NCBI GenBank assembly: GCA_946902875.1
Contig: OX336353.1
Location: 17,187,151-17,251,150 of the forward strand
Length of the DNA: 64,000 bases
Reading direction: 5' to 3'
Origin: Nematopogon swammerdamellus
Lineage: Eukaryota > Arthropoda > Insecta > Lepidoptera > Adelidae
The notes under the pieces were generated by a model, which was not told where the DNA came from, searched no databases, and worked only from the letters and a program-made list of their open reading frames with translations. The first letter of the stretch is position 1. Each line of letters starts with the position of its first letter. Of the stretch, positions 1 through 10,844 are shown piece by piece. The translations under genes and the position numbers were made by a program.

Positions 1-148
1 CTCCTACAGGAATGTGCCTGTGGCGCCTCGCTTCCAACTCACAATCTACCGATTGAAGAAGCTCGTCCTCGATGTTGCTCTGCACGTCCAGTTCGTCCAC
101 ACATACTTCCGAAGCTTCCGGGGACCCACCTGGGTCGTCTTTATTCAT
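1..148 (-). CDS. Possible N-terminal coding fragment, hypothetical, cut by window edge
   Basis: On the minus strand an ATG at 148-146 follows an insect-like start context (taaaATGa) and opens 49 codons that run off the window without a stop. The peptide begins MNKDDPGGSPEASEVCVDEL and is acidic with later arginines and histidines. No domain is recognised. It could be a first coding exon, the N-terminus of a transposon protein, or chance. A 'gtagga' close to the window edge could be a splice donor. Low confidence because the open stretch is short. Confidence 0.25.
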   Translation of the reverse strand, partial: MNKDDPGGSPEASEVCVDELDVQSNIEDELLQSVDCELEARRHRHIPVG

Positions 149-216
149 TTTAGAAAATTGAAAAAAAAATTGAAAAAGTTAACCTCAATTTGTCAACCTG
201 TCCAAAGACCTTATAT

Positions 217-807
217 CAGTGATTCGCAAACTGGGTGCCGCGGCACCCCGGGGTGCCGCGAACCTACGCCAGGGGTGCCGCGAAAAAGTGGACATTATTT
301 GACCGAGCGAGCGCGAAGCGCGAGCGAAGCGTCTCCATTTCAGCTTGGGCAAAAATGCGTACGTATGTCCGGATGTCCGGCTGTTTCTCAACAAGTTTTT
401 GGTAATTTTTCAAAATCGCTGAGCCATGGGGGTTGAGGTGCGCCGGTGAACATATTCAGTTTTAAGCTATGCAAAAACAGACTCGCGAGGTCTACAGCTC
501 ACAGAACCACTCACTAGTAGTAAATAATTAAATTCAAAATAAGTATAAAAGTAATGTACCTACCTACATACTTAATCGAAATAATAATGAAACATTTACA
601 TTTCGATGCGTAACTTTTACGCATCGCAAAATTGTGTTTTTTATTCCTTTCGAAAATATTACTTGATTTACATATTTGCATGCTTCGTTTATCACAGTTC
701 AGATATGATGCCTATGAAAGACACCAACCGAATATTGAAGCGGTGTGCCGCACAATTTCTTGAACGGGTTAAGGGCGCCGTCAGCTAAAAAAGTTTGAGA
801 ACCACTG
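217..807. mobile_element. hAT-like non-autonomous element with 8-bp target duplication
   Basis: The left end reads CAGTGATTCGCAAACTGGG and the right end GTTTGAGAACCACTG, an imperfect terminal inverted repeat typical of hAT elements. The flanks CCTTATAT at 209-216 and 808-815 are identical, the 8-bp duplication expected for hAT insertion. The interior has 'ggtgccgcgg' repeats near the left end but no transposase. It lies upstream of the first visible exon of the membrane-protein gene. Confidence 0.85.
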
Positions 808-844
808 CCTTATATAGTTAATATTAAGTTAGTATTATATATAT

Positions 845-885
845 AGTTATACACCGGTTCCGAACGGTGAAGCAGCATCTGTTGT
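845..885. repeat. Fragment of SINE family D
   Basis: The string 'ggttccgaacggtgaagcag' also occurs inside the family D SINE at about 49385. It is a short remnant immediately upstream of the splice acceptor of the membrane-protein exon at 922. Confidence 0.4.
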
Positions 886-921
886 TAACAATGATAATAG
901 CTAACGTGGAACTGGTTGCAG

Positions 922-3900
922 CAGACAGCGTGCGGCGGCGGCGGGGGCGGCGGCGGCGGTGCGGGCGGTAGCGGCGGCGGCTGGGGCTGGGTGTGCGCGG
1001 TGTGCTGGTGCGTGTGCGGCGCCGCGCTCGCCGCGCAGCCGCTCCTGGTGCAGGCAGAGCTGGCTGGGCGCACTCACGTGCACGCGTCCAGTGTCGCCCT
1101 GCTTGCCGGTCAGTATGTCGCACTCTCAACTTAGCAGAGGCGGCGCAAAGCGTGGGGGACGTGGGCGATCGCCCACGGCCTCGCGGCCCGAGGGGCCTCG
1201 CGCCTCGAAAGTTCATGAAGCTTTGATTCGTTTCGGGCCAGAAAGTCATGAAAAATATTCAGCTAGAACTATTAAAAGAGACCCCGAGTAAACATGTTTA
1301 AACTTAATCAAAGGCAAACTAAAGCTTATTATAAAGACTTAATCAGACACAGGATGGGAACGCAGTACAGAGGCAATGTAGGCTGTATTATTGCAATTTG
1401 ATTATGTTTACTTTTATCGACGAAAGGTATGCTGACAACAATGTTTGATTTGATCAGTATACCGGAAATCCATTTCAACAGAGAAAATTCATAAAATTCA
1501 CGCCACCAGAGAGGGCTTCGCAAAATATAATTATCTTGCCCACAGACCTCTAATTTTACGCTTCTATGATCTTGCCCCACAGACCTCGAATTTTACGCTA
1601 TCTTGATCTTGCCCACATCAAATTTAGGTCTTGCCCCGCCACTGCAACTTAGCTACCCTGAAAATGTTTAAGAGTTTTTCAGCCTCGGTAGCTCAGTGGT
1701 GCGGTCGGTCGACTGTGACGAAACGGACGGAAATGTCCCTTTCGCGAAATGTCCCGCTCCTAAAACCATAAGCGTTTCGTAAAATGTCCCGTTCGTAGCT
1801 CGTCTCCCAACATTTAAAAAACTTAAATGAACTGCAGATTTTTTTGGATGTGTGACCGCTCGACCGTTGGAGGCTGACCGCGGTTCGGATTCCACGTAAA
1901 ACTGTAGGTCCCTGGCCCTTCCCCTCTTACCTTACTAGGTGATAGGGTTTATCCCGCCCGCATTGCTACCACCGCACTGAATGAAACGTCGGTCGAAACG
2001 GCTATGTAAATGGTTTGTGTTTTCCGCCCTAGTTCAGTGTAGCGGACATGAAATGAAGGGAAGCACTGACACGACACCTAGTTCACCCGGTGCTATGGGC
2101 TGACATCACGGATGTTGTAGATGATGTAGCCAACCGTGTAAGCTTTCATAAAAAAAGGTGTGATAAGTTGACACTATTGGTGTAGACCATGGGTGGCCAA
2201 GCCGCGGTCCGCGGGCCGCATTAGTCCCACATTGAGGCCCGTGTAATGTTGGATTTTTTTTTTACCAATGAAAATATTATCATTTCATATGAAACCACCA
2301 AAAGAACAGTCTATTATTTCTCGTTCCTTTCATATCACTTCTATAGGTTAATTGATCCCAATGATATAGTGGCAGTTGCCACCCATAAGGTGTCTAACGA
2401 CGCCCATGGACATTTGGTCGGATGCGGGATTTGCGAATGCCATGCCGGCCTGACAGGTGCCCGTTCACGCCCCTCTAGTTTTACCTTGCCACCCACTAAA
2501 ATAAAATCATCGCTACGCCCTTTTTTTTTATGGAAACTGACACGGTTGGCTACATCACCTACAGGCTACAACATCCGTGATGTCAGCCCATAACACCGGT
2601 TGAACTTGGTGCCACGTCAGTGCTTCCCTTCGGTCGTGCCGGCTACACTGAACTGGACGGAAAACACAAACTATTTACATAGCCGTTTCGACCGACCTTT
2701 CATTCAGTGCGGTGGGACCAACCCGGGCGGGTTAAACCCTTCCACCTAGTAATATAAGAAGGGAGTCATCATATCCCTCAGTCGCCTTTTACGACATACA
2801 CGGGGAAAGATGCAGTGAGGCAATTATTTTAAAGTACCGGCCCCACACGGTACGGCCCTTGCCAGTATCTGCTAAAAATTCAAATCTGTATGGACAGGTG
2901 TGTGCATTATGGCGTGGCTGACGGCCCGGCTGTCCGGAGGGGCACCACTGCACTTGGGCTCCTCGTCCCAGCTCGTCTGCTCCGGTGGCTCCGCGCTCCT
3001 GGCCGCACTGTGCCTGGGGCTCGCGCTCTGCGCGGCGGTCAGACTGCGCGCGATATCCAACAAAATACCCACGGACAGGAGAAACTTTGTCCGTAACAGG
3101 TTTGTATGGCTTCGATCCTTATTTTTTTTATAGAAAGCGCGACATGGGGCGCCAGTCCAACCATAAAATCCCGTTTTTTTTTTATTGAAACTGACACGGT
3201 TGGCTACATCACCTACATCATCCGTGATGTCAGCCCATAACACCGGGTGAACTTGCTGCCACGTCAGTGCTTCCCTTCGGTCGTGCCGGCTACATTGAAC
3301 TGGACGGAAAACACAAACTATTTACATAGAAGGGAGTCATATCCCTGAGTCGCCTTTTACGACATGCACGGGGAGAGATGCAGTGGGGCTACTCTTTTAA
3401 AGTACCGGCCCCACACGGTACAATACGGCCCCGCTTTTCGGTGGAGTTCTGTGCAGTACACAGGCGGGCGCACAGGGCACGCACAGACAGGCACAGTAAA
3501 AAACAGGAGAACAGTCGGCCTATGACCTACCTATGATTGGAGTAGCATTTGACCGATTTATAATCCAGTAATTTATCGTAGCACCGAGCGAGCACCCACG
3601 ACCACGACTATTTGGAAAAGTCGGCGCATATGCTAATTGCTTGTTACTTCGCAGGGTACAACTCGTGCACCGGATCCTCGTGTTGCTCGCGTGCAGCGGC
3701 TGCACGCAGACGGCGGCCATCTTGTACGTGCAGCCCGGCGAGAAACACATCGCGATCGTCGCTCTACTCGCCGCATCCGCACTCGCCACTGTAAGTGGGT
3801 CCATGCTGTTTTCGCTCTTATGATAATGCTAGCTTTTGCCCGCGGCTTCGTTCGCGATAGACTCGGTTTCAATAGCAAATTCGATTTAAATATGATAATA

Positions 3901-6900
3901 AACTATCGCTTCTCTTATATTCTCTATCTGTCTCTCCCTCCCTCCCCCTCTCTCCCCCTCCCTCCCCATCTCTCTCCCTTCCTTCCCCTCCCTCCCCTCT
4001 CCATTCGACACTAAATTTCGTTCATAAATAGAATTGCTAAAAATTATGTTTTTCTGGAACCTACAATAAATTTAGACACAGTATAATAAAATTAATAACT
4101 CAATCGGGTAAAAATACTTACGCCCTATTAGATCTCAAGCTATGACAGGTTCGCTCTTGGAGCTTTCATCGATATTTTCATACTTTGGTCCATCCGCGAG
4201 CCGAACTTATGTCACAGATTAATAGTTACTTCGTAACCGATAAATCACTCCATCGAAAATGTTCCATACCTTCGGCTTTAATAGCCTAATGTTTCACGTC
4301 GCCAATCGCTGCGTGCGAAAATGTACCTAAACGATCGAGTGTAAAGTGATTATTGCTTTGCAGCTGCTCGCAGTAGCGTGGGCGAGCGTGTAGGTATGCT
4401 TCGCGCGGCTGACGACTTTCCACTGAATTAGATCGCCGGCGGTCCACAGGGCGGTAGGTAGTTAGCGCGCGTGAGCGCACATAGAGTGGGTGATGCCTGC
4501 TTGCGTACACTGATCCTTCTAACCGGATTTACTAAAGTTGGTCCTTCGAGCCGGATTTACATACAAGATTCACGGTTGTACGCCTGCGCAGGGCATATCG
4601 ATGGTGGTGTGCTACGTGCTGCGTGACTCGGAGTGCATGCTGCATCTCAAGCACCTGTTCACGCTCAACTTCAAGGCGTCCGACTGGGAGCGCGGCTCAG
4701 AGACTGGCAACACTTCGCTGAGCTGTTAGTGTTGTTCATTTGTTTATAACTAGCCAAACGATTTAGACGTTGTTTTGCCAGTACAATCGTACGTAAATCC
4801 AGATTGTTTTAGTATATTATGTAACATCACACTTTCTGTAAGGGCTTAGCAGTAAGTTTTAGAAGTCGGAGAAAATAGACATTTGCTCTTAAGTACGACT
4901 TTAACGCGAGTGGAGTATTTTCACTTCCTCCATAAGCTGATAGATAAGCTCTAAATATAAAGAAATAGAACCAAAATTGGTCAGTTTCAGATACTGGCCC
5001 TTCTAACCGGATTTAATTACTTTGGTCTTTCGAGCCAGACTTTCCCTTGCCCCTTACTAGGTGGTAGGCTCAAATTGTAGCCGACTGGGTTGGTACCACC
5101 GTACTGGATGTAAGATGGCCGCATAGCAGCCTCGGTTGTGTTCTCCTCTAGTCCAGGATAGCCAATAATCTAGGGAAGTCTCCGGTATGGCACCTACCTT
5201 CTCGGAGGTGATATTGGCTGATCGGAGCATGTGCTTTGGCCCCTCCGACTCAGCCACCCACACCGAATTACATAAAAAAAAAACTTGCATACAATCGTCA
5301 CACTATCTGTAAGGGCTTAGCAGTAACTTTTAGAAGTCGGTGAAAATGGAGGTCTGATTTACTCTTAAGTCCGACTTTAACGCGAGTGGAGTCTTTTCAC
5401 TTCCTCCATAAGCTGATAACCTCTAAATAAAAAGGAATAGAACAAATAATATTTAGTTTCATATACTGGTCCTTCTAACCGGATTTACTTTACTTACTTT
5501 GGGGACTTGTATATAACGTAACGACCGTCCTCGGACGGTAAAGTAACAGCGAAAATATAATGATTTATGTATAGAAAAATGTTGTATAATAGTGAACTGT
5601 TGAATTTGACAGTGTTCATAAAGCACGGAGTGGACGCGGAGAGCCGCGGGGGCGCGGTGGGCGCTTCGCCCCCGCAGTCCGCCTCCGCAGCCTCCTACTG
5701 GCGCGCCCCCACACCCGAGAGCCCCAACAATATGCACAGGTTATTTGTTACTTCATATTTAAACAGTCACAGTAAACTTAAATTCAGCTATTAAATTTGA
5801 GTAAATATATTTTTTATTTTGATTTATTTTTTACTTTGTTACATTTTCTGCTCCGCCTGATAGGTAGGTACACAAAAAAATTAATAAAATGCCAAGTCAT
5901 TTATTGTCCGATTTATAATTCCCGCGCGATGCGATCTGCAACGCACAAAAATATGCGTTTGCATTTCGAATTTGAACCAATACCACCTACAAATTCATAA
6001 AATTTTTCGTACCATTTTGAACGCTAAAATTTTTTTTGCGAGCAAATCCCAATTAAATGTCTTAAATAATGAGTCAAATATGTTAAATAGTTCCAAAGAA
6101 ATATCCGGACAAGCAGAACATTCACGCTCGCTAGTCTCTCAGCACACTTATTATTGTAAGTCCCACAAAAATAAATTATTTTGTTCTTTGTAAAGAAGTT
6201 TGGTGCAATGACGGTGCGACCAGACACTGGATTTTGTCCGGAACTACTCGGGTGAGAGTCGCTGTCATATGGAATTAACAAGCTAATTCGCTAACGTTGT
6301 TTGTTAAATGGTACTAAATACTAAAACCATTAACTAACTTATTATCACTTTGTCAAAGAAATCTCCTAGTATCATATTTTCACATTACTGCTAATTTTAT
6401 AAAGCTCCATCAACAGCTATACCAGGTAAACAAGCGTTTTGTTTTGTTTTTGTGGCAACGTAAGGGTTTAACATACATACATATCACACACGCTGAATCC
6501 CGACAATCGGGGTAAGCAGAGTAATCGGTGTTGTGCTGCAAGAACTCTGGTAAATTACAGCCCAACACCGACCACCACGTTTCGCAAAGTATTCGAACAA
6601 GATTAAATCGATCAAGCAGCAAGTAAGGCACGAAGACCCACCTGCTGCATGACTCGGTGGTAGTAACGTGCCAAGGTGAGAGGTGGCGATCCTGTCGCCC
6701 TTTAGCACGGCGTCTTGTCCTTATCCCTTAGTCGCCTTTTACGACTTGCATGGGGAGAGATGCAGTGGGGATGCTGGGTTTACCGTCTTGTACAATTTCG
6801 TAATTATTAATTCTGCAGGCGGCAGTCGAGCCCCGACAGCCGAGCTGACATCGTACGCTGCGTCGAGTTCAAAGAGATCCCGCCCCACAGCCTTAGTCCT

Positions 6901-7473
6901 AAACACTACGACCGCGTGAGCAAGGCCGATCTGCTCACCCCGGCGCGGAGCGTCTGCGACCTAATCCCCGGCGCACCGCTCTCCCCGCAGCCGGAGTACA
7001 TGGCCAGAGTGTGCGTGGAGCTCGGCGTCAACCAGCCGCCCAAAAAGATCATCTGCGACCCACCGCCGCCACTATTGACGTGCTCCGTGGACTTCGAACC
7101 CTACTCGGAGAAAAACTTCGACGGAATCTCCCGCGAAAACTGTCAGCTGTGCGTCAAATCCAACCCGGACGTATCGAAAATCGCCCCGACGCCAACGATT
7201 AAGAGCTGCCTCAAGAAGTCTTCGAGTAAGGTCGCCGAATTGCCCGCTAGTCTTTCGCTGCCGTCGATCGAATCAGACTGCAAGGATGATAAAATGACCA
7301 AAACGTCAGACCTAACACAGGTGAACAGGGACTGGAACAAGGCATACGACCCACCGGAGCCGGCTGATAGAGTTCTGAATAAGATATCAGACGACTTGGA
7401 TTTTCTCCTAAACCGCACTCAAGACTCGGCAATGAGTATCGGCCTAGAAAATATAGAGGAGGAACCGACCTAG
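922..7473 (+). CDS. Multi-pass membrane protein, last six coding exons
   Basis: Six GT-AG exons join in one frame: 922-1108, 2898-3099, 3655-3790, 4592-4724, 5613-5739 and 6819-7473 (stop TAG 7471-7473). Together they give 479 codons, and the phases match at every junction. The product starts with a glycine-rich run, then shows about five hydrophobic segments: one after GGGWGW, one around LLAGVCIMAWL, one around SALLAALCLGLALCAAVRL, one around HRILVLLACSGCTQTAAIL, and one around IVALLAASALATGISMVV. A serine/proline-rich, probably cytoplasmic tail of over 200 residues follows, ending EEEPT. The last hydrophobic segment followed by CYVLRDSECMLHL is mildly like the end of TM7 in family-B/adhesion receptors, and GGGWGW recalls the start of monocarboxylate carriers; neither is convincing. 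The N-terminus is not visible. Exon structure is well supported; the family is unknown. Confidence 0.75.
1135..1644. mobile_element. hAT MITE, 510 bp, with 8-bp target duplication
   Basis: The ends are CAGAGGCGGCGCAA and TTGCCCCGCCACTG, an imperfect inverted repeat. The flanking 8-mers CAACTTAG at 1127-1134 and 1645-1652 are identical. A second copy of the same family is at 57746-58159. The left part contains the hairpin GTGGGCGATCGCCCAC. The element sits in the intron after exon 922-1108. No transposase is encoded. Confidence 0.88.
1683..2158 (+). mobile_element. SINE family A, 5S-like segment replaced
   Basis: It begins 'cagcctcggtagctcagtgg' (pol III A-box-like), has a B-box-like 'ggttcggattcc' near 1884, and ends in the common body ('gatgtagccaaccgtgt') plus a short A tail. 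Compared with the copy at 32225, the 5S-rRNA-like segment is missing. In its place is about 120 bp in which 'gaaatgtccc' and variants recur, ending in 'tggatgtgtgaccgctcgacc'. It lies in an intron of the membrane-protein gene. Confidence 0.7.
2365..2480 (-). mobile_element. LINE 3' tail fragment, 'gccacatgtcgc' family
   Basis: On the minus strand it carries the tail words of a LINE family seen at 7640-8031, 13305-13415, 57540-57692 and 58285-58440: 'aggtgtctaacgacgcccat' and 'gaatgccatgccggcctgac' on the plus strand. No coding part remains here. Confidence 0.6.
2519..2862 (-). mobile_element. Mosaic SINE: head B joined to body A
   Basis: Read on the minus strand it starts with head B (about 2862 down to 2768, with 'aaaaggcgactgagggatat' in rc), continues with body A ('tggtgccacgtcagtgcttc' in rc), and ends in an A tail (T run at 2521-2529). 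The same arrangement is at 19553, 37558 and 59508. It lies in an intron of the membrane-protein gene. Confidence 0.7.
3171..3430 (-). mobile_element. Mosaic SINE B+A with internal deletion
   Basis: This is the same head-B/body-A arrangement as the neighbour at 2519-2862. The roughly 90 bp that normally holds 'gtttcgaccgacctttcatt' and 'ctaccacctagtaatat' are absent: 'tttacata' is directly followed by 'gaagggagtcatatccctga'. A short LINE tail remnant ('gaaagcgcgacatggggcgc') precedes it at 3133-3155. Confidence 0.65.
3935..4010. repeat. Polypyrimidine tract
   Basis: About 75 bp are almost pure C/T on the plus strand (ctccctccccctctctcccc and variants). It lies in the intron after exon 3655-3790, downstream of a Helitron-like end fragment at 3828-3860 ('gctagcttttgcccgcggct'). 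Confidence 0.8.
4211..4500 (+). repeat. Dispersed repeat family E, copy 1
   Basis: About 290 bp shared with 22690-22985 and 33675-33970, all in the same orientation. It starts 'cacagattaatagttacttc' and ends near 'tgatgcctgc', with shared 'gtgtaaagtgattattgctt' in the middle. No clear terminal inverted repeat, A tail or open frame was seen. It lies in the intron before exon 4592-4724. Confidence 0.75.
4828..5490 (+). repeat. Direct duplication of about 200 bp flanking a SINE
   Basis: The segments 4828-5035 and 5295-5490 are diverged direct copies. They share 'ctgtaagggcttagcagtaa', 'gactttaacgcgagtggagt', 'ttcacttcctccataagctg' and 'cttctaaccggattta'. A family D SINE separates them. A third fragment, 'ccttctaaccggatttacta', is at 4513-4532. 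Confidence 0.75.
5040..5285 (+). mobile_element. SINE family D
   Basis: The body runs from 'ccccttactaggtggtaggc' through 'ggaggtgatattggctgatc' to 'tcagccacccacaccgaatt' and an A run at 5274-5283. Related copies are at 14393-14700 and 49128-49525 (opposite strand) and 62318-62420. The tRNA-like head seen in those longer copies is absent here. Confidence 0.65.
6481..6780 (-). mobile_element. Mosaic SINE: head B joined to body C
   Basis: On the minus strand head B (6780 to about 6720, 'gtcgtaaaaggcgactaagg') is followed by a different body C that contains 'agcaagtaaggcacgaagac' (plus strand) and ends with 'ccgacaatcggggtaagcag'. The same B+C arrangement is at 34030-34350 and 58517-58970. It lies just upstream of the last coding exon of the membrane-protein gene. 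Confidence 0.65.
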
Positions 7474-7639
7474 GTGAGGGTTGATACCTAAGTGAATTAT
7501 TCGGTATTGGTAGGTATGTGAATATGGAACAAAATGAATACAGGGGTAGAAGAGCGAAGAAGATAGATAGAAGGAAGTGTGGTGGGCTTGCACTGTGTTT
7601 CCTCATTTGTTTATCAGTAAATCAATAACTTAGTTGGAC

Positions 7640-8031
7640 AATAGTGATGTCGGCTCCCTAAGTACGTTCTATCGCTTATTCTATGGGGAGTACTACTTGG
7701 AAGAGCTGTTTAACGCGATCCCGCCGTATCTTTTCCACCTCCGCTCCACGTGCACTGGGCAAGGCAAGAACGTTAGGGGCAAGGATTGCATCCCTACACG
7801 CGCGGATGCGTACCAATCGGGTCTGCAGATATTTCCTCTACAGAACTGGTAACTCTGGAACACTCCCCAAGTACACTCTCGGGTCCTTCAAGTGGGTGTG
7901 CGTAGGCAGCTGTCAAGCCGGCATGACATTCGCAACACCCGCATACATCCGAATGTATGTTCATGGGCGTATTTAGACACTTTATGGGTGGCTCGGCGCC
8001 ACATGCCGCGCTTTCAATAAAAAAAAAACAA
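7640..8031 (+). mobile_element. 5'-truncated LINE (CR1/Jockey-like tail) in the 3' flank of the membrane-protein gene
   Basis: In translation there are fragments typical of the C-terminal end of CR1/Jockey-type reverse transcriptases (STFYRLFYGEYYLEELFNAI, then in another frame FLYRTGN and LPKYTLGSFK), so the frame is broken. The end is 'cggcgccacatgccgcgctt' followed by 'tcaataaaaaaaaaa'. It begins less than 200 bp after the host stop codon, so it may lie in the 3' UTR and could supply the AATAAA at 8016. Confidence 0.7.
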
Positions 8032-10418
8032 TACATTTTGGTTTTGTTATAAAGGGAGAATTTTATAATGTTTTTGTATTGTTATTTTCGTGTAAAAAGG
8101 GCGAATGTAGCTACCAACTATTGGTTCGGCTTTTTAAAACTTGTGATAAAAGTGGAAATATTGTGTTATTATTGCATCAAATGGTGTAGGTGTTCACTCT
8201 TTCATCAATGGTGATGTGTGATGATCTCAATGTGATCTCAATTAAGTGATCGTGTGAAATAAAAAACTGTCAAGAATGTTTTGCAAGCCCGTTGTTTGAG
8301 ATTTGACTACCAACAAAGTTGGCAATGTATGGTATGGTTGAGTCGCTGACACAAATATGTGTTCAAAGGGTTGGTTCAATGATATGAATAAATTTTTTTT
8401 ATGACTAACTTAATGTTAAATAAGTATGAGTATTAGGATAATTTTAACTTCTAACTAAAGTGATGTAAATATTGTTCCAACGAAATCCGATCTAGTCATA
8501 CATATAATTTCCGTCTATGGTAGGTAGATTTGTTACTATTTAATAATTTGATGTTTTATTATGATTTTTCATGTTAGGAAGAAAGTTTATGAGTCAAACG
8601 AGAAGCATGTGTGTGATCATTTAATTAATGTCATGTATTTCATAATAATCTTGTGAATATATCGGCACTTCGAGCAGGGCCGTCTTAGGCCATGCAGGGG
8701 CCCTTGGGCATAAAACAATTTGGGGCCCTCTTTCTTTAGAAAGAAAAAAGGCATAGATCTATAATTAGGGCCTAAAAATCGCTCACCCCATTTTTTCACT
8801 TTAAATCGTTATTTAAAGTATGTATATCATGAAAAAAGCACGTTATTAGGTATAAAAATTATTAGGAGTAAATTTTTTTTTTACAATAATTATAGCCGTT
8901 TTTACATAACAATTGTGATTTTGTTAGTTTACGAGGCCAATTTTTCCGATGTACTCTCATTGTTAACACAATTACGTCCGAAAAAATCATTTTTTTAACA
9001 ATTTTTTTAATGTCTTTATTAAACTTATGGGAAGCCACTGAATATCAATTGAAACATTTTACCGTTTAATTGTAATTTATTTATTTCTATCAGAGAATTT
9101 TCTGGCGTCTGAGCTGCCATATATAATTTTTTTTTCTAAATACAGCTTTGAGACAGCTCATACTCAATTCACTCAAATTATTATAGAACCAAGCAATCGC
9201 TGGTAATGTAGTTTTCAAAGAGTAATTTTTTTGTTGTTACACTGAGTTGGCGCGTCCTATGATAACTAATGCGAGCGGCGGAAAATTTTTCATCAACATC
9301 AAGGGGGCCGCGGGGGGGCCGGATTTGTCGGATATGTCGGATTTGATGTCGGAGGCCCTGGGCCCATGCCCTGTGTGCCCTTATGGTAAAGACGCGATTG
9401 ACTTCGAGGTTATAGGCAGTAATGGAATGGTCCCACTATGCTTTCGTCCTTGCGGCCGCGTTTGTTAAAATATGTGTTATGTTATTGGTTATTTGCAGTG
9501 TCTGCAGGGATGGAAAAAATCTGTTGACTGACCCCCCTGTTGACTTACCGTGGTTTGTGCTCAGACCCCCCCCCCCCCCCCGCCCCGCTCATTTCATAGT
9601 ATTTTAAATACTATAAAATAGCTATTTCTTTATAAAGATTATGTTTAGCACTAAATCCCCCCCCCCCCCCCCCCTCGTGACTGAGCGTGGTATTCGTGGA
9701 ACGCCCTCCCCCCTAATTCGTTCACGTAGTATGAATACGAGCCCTTATAGGTAGTAGGGAACACACTCACCGGATCCATATTTTTGCCGTACGACACAAG
9801 AACGATTTCGAAAAGCGATGAATGAATCTTTTCTGGTTATTTTCCATCCCTAGCTTCAGATGAGTTGTTATTTTAAGTGTTCAATGTAAAAAAAAACTTT
9901 GTATAAAATTTGTAAGTTTTTAAATGTCTTTCATTTCCTCCCCTTCTTGTCTTGCAAGAAATAAAACAAATATTGAACATGTAATAAAATATTTTTTATT
10001 TCGGTAGTTAAAGCTCAACTAGCATAAATAAATAACCTTAATCAACTCAATGTTACATAATTTTAACTATATATAAGCAATATATTTGACAAAAGGCATA
10101 GACATTAAAACATTACTTGTTCGATAGTCTCTGAATATTTTATACACAGGCTTATTAAAAAATATATAGTTAAATAAGGGGGGGTTCGCAATTATAATAT
10201 TAATTCCTTATTACAAAAAAATCACACCAATACAGAATTTTCACGTGACCTTGAGGAAGATATACAAATAGAGTATTTAATGTCAAACGAGGTGTCAAAT
10301 GTTTTATGGTTAGGAATATAATTCACGTGTAATTACAACAATGAATAGTTTTAAAGAAAGTATTATTTAGATGTTCACAAATAAACTAAGAATTTCTATA
10401 GCCAAAATTACCATAAAC
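8032..10418. other. AT-rich non-coding stretch with C runs
   Basis: No gene is seen. At 8680-8790 is a dispersed fragment beginning 'cagggccgtcttaggccatg'. At 9566-9581 and 9657-9674 are C runs of 16 and 18 bases. An open frame at 9247-9468 is Gly/Asp-rich, has no recognisable domain and is probably chance. 'aataaa' motifs at about 9961 and 9983 are possible poly(A) signals. Confidence 0.6.
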
Positions 10419-10708
10419 CAGAGGTCCCCAAATAGTGGTACGTGTACCCCCAGGGCTACGCAGGCTCAAGATAAGGGGTACGCTTGGGCGCACTTGACGG
10501 CCAAAGAGAAAGGGGCCCACTTATCTCATTAGTGAAAATTAACTCCAGTGATGAATGCTTATTGGTCTGGGACCTATTTTGTAGTAAAAATAACAATTAT
10601 ATGAAAATGGTTTTAATTTTATTTTATTTAACATTTTGCTCAGGGGTACACTTGGGTCTCAGAAAATTTGCTAAGGGGCACCGATTAAAATATAATTGGG
10701 AACCGCTG
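10419..10708. mobile_element. hAT MITE, 290 bp
   Basis: The ends CAGAGGTCCCCAAAT and ATTGGGAACCGCTG are inverted relatives. The flanks CCATAAAC (10411-10418) and CAATAAAC (10709-10716) match at 7 of 8 bases, an aged hAT target duplication. The interior has paired 'aggggtac' motifs near both ends. Confidence 0.75.
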
Positions 10709-10844
10709 CAATAAACAATATAAAATTTACATCGCTTTAAACTGCAAAAAAAAATAATTGAACTGCTACACACCATAGGCCATTACACATTCAAGGCAAA
10801 CTATACGAAGGCTTGTGTTAAATCTAAAAGGAATTGTAATTTTA

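Noticed and set aside
824..1291. Several overlapping open frames on both strands
   Set aside because: They are shadows of the GC-rich, glycine-coding exon 922-1108. Only the frame that splices in phase to 2898 is consistent.
922..3099. Monocarboxylate-transporter N-terminus, from GGGWGW before a hydrophobic segment
   Set aside because: The rest of the segment lacks the conserved continuation of that family, and only about five hydrophobic segments precede the long tail.
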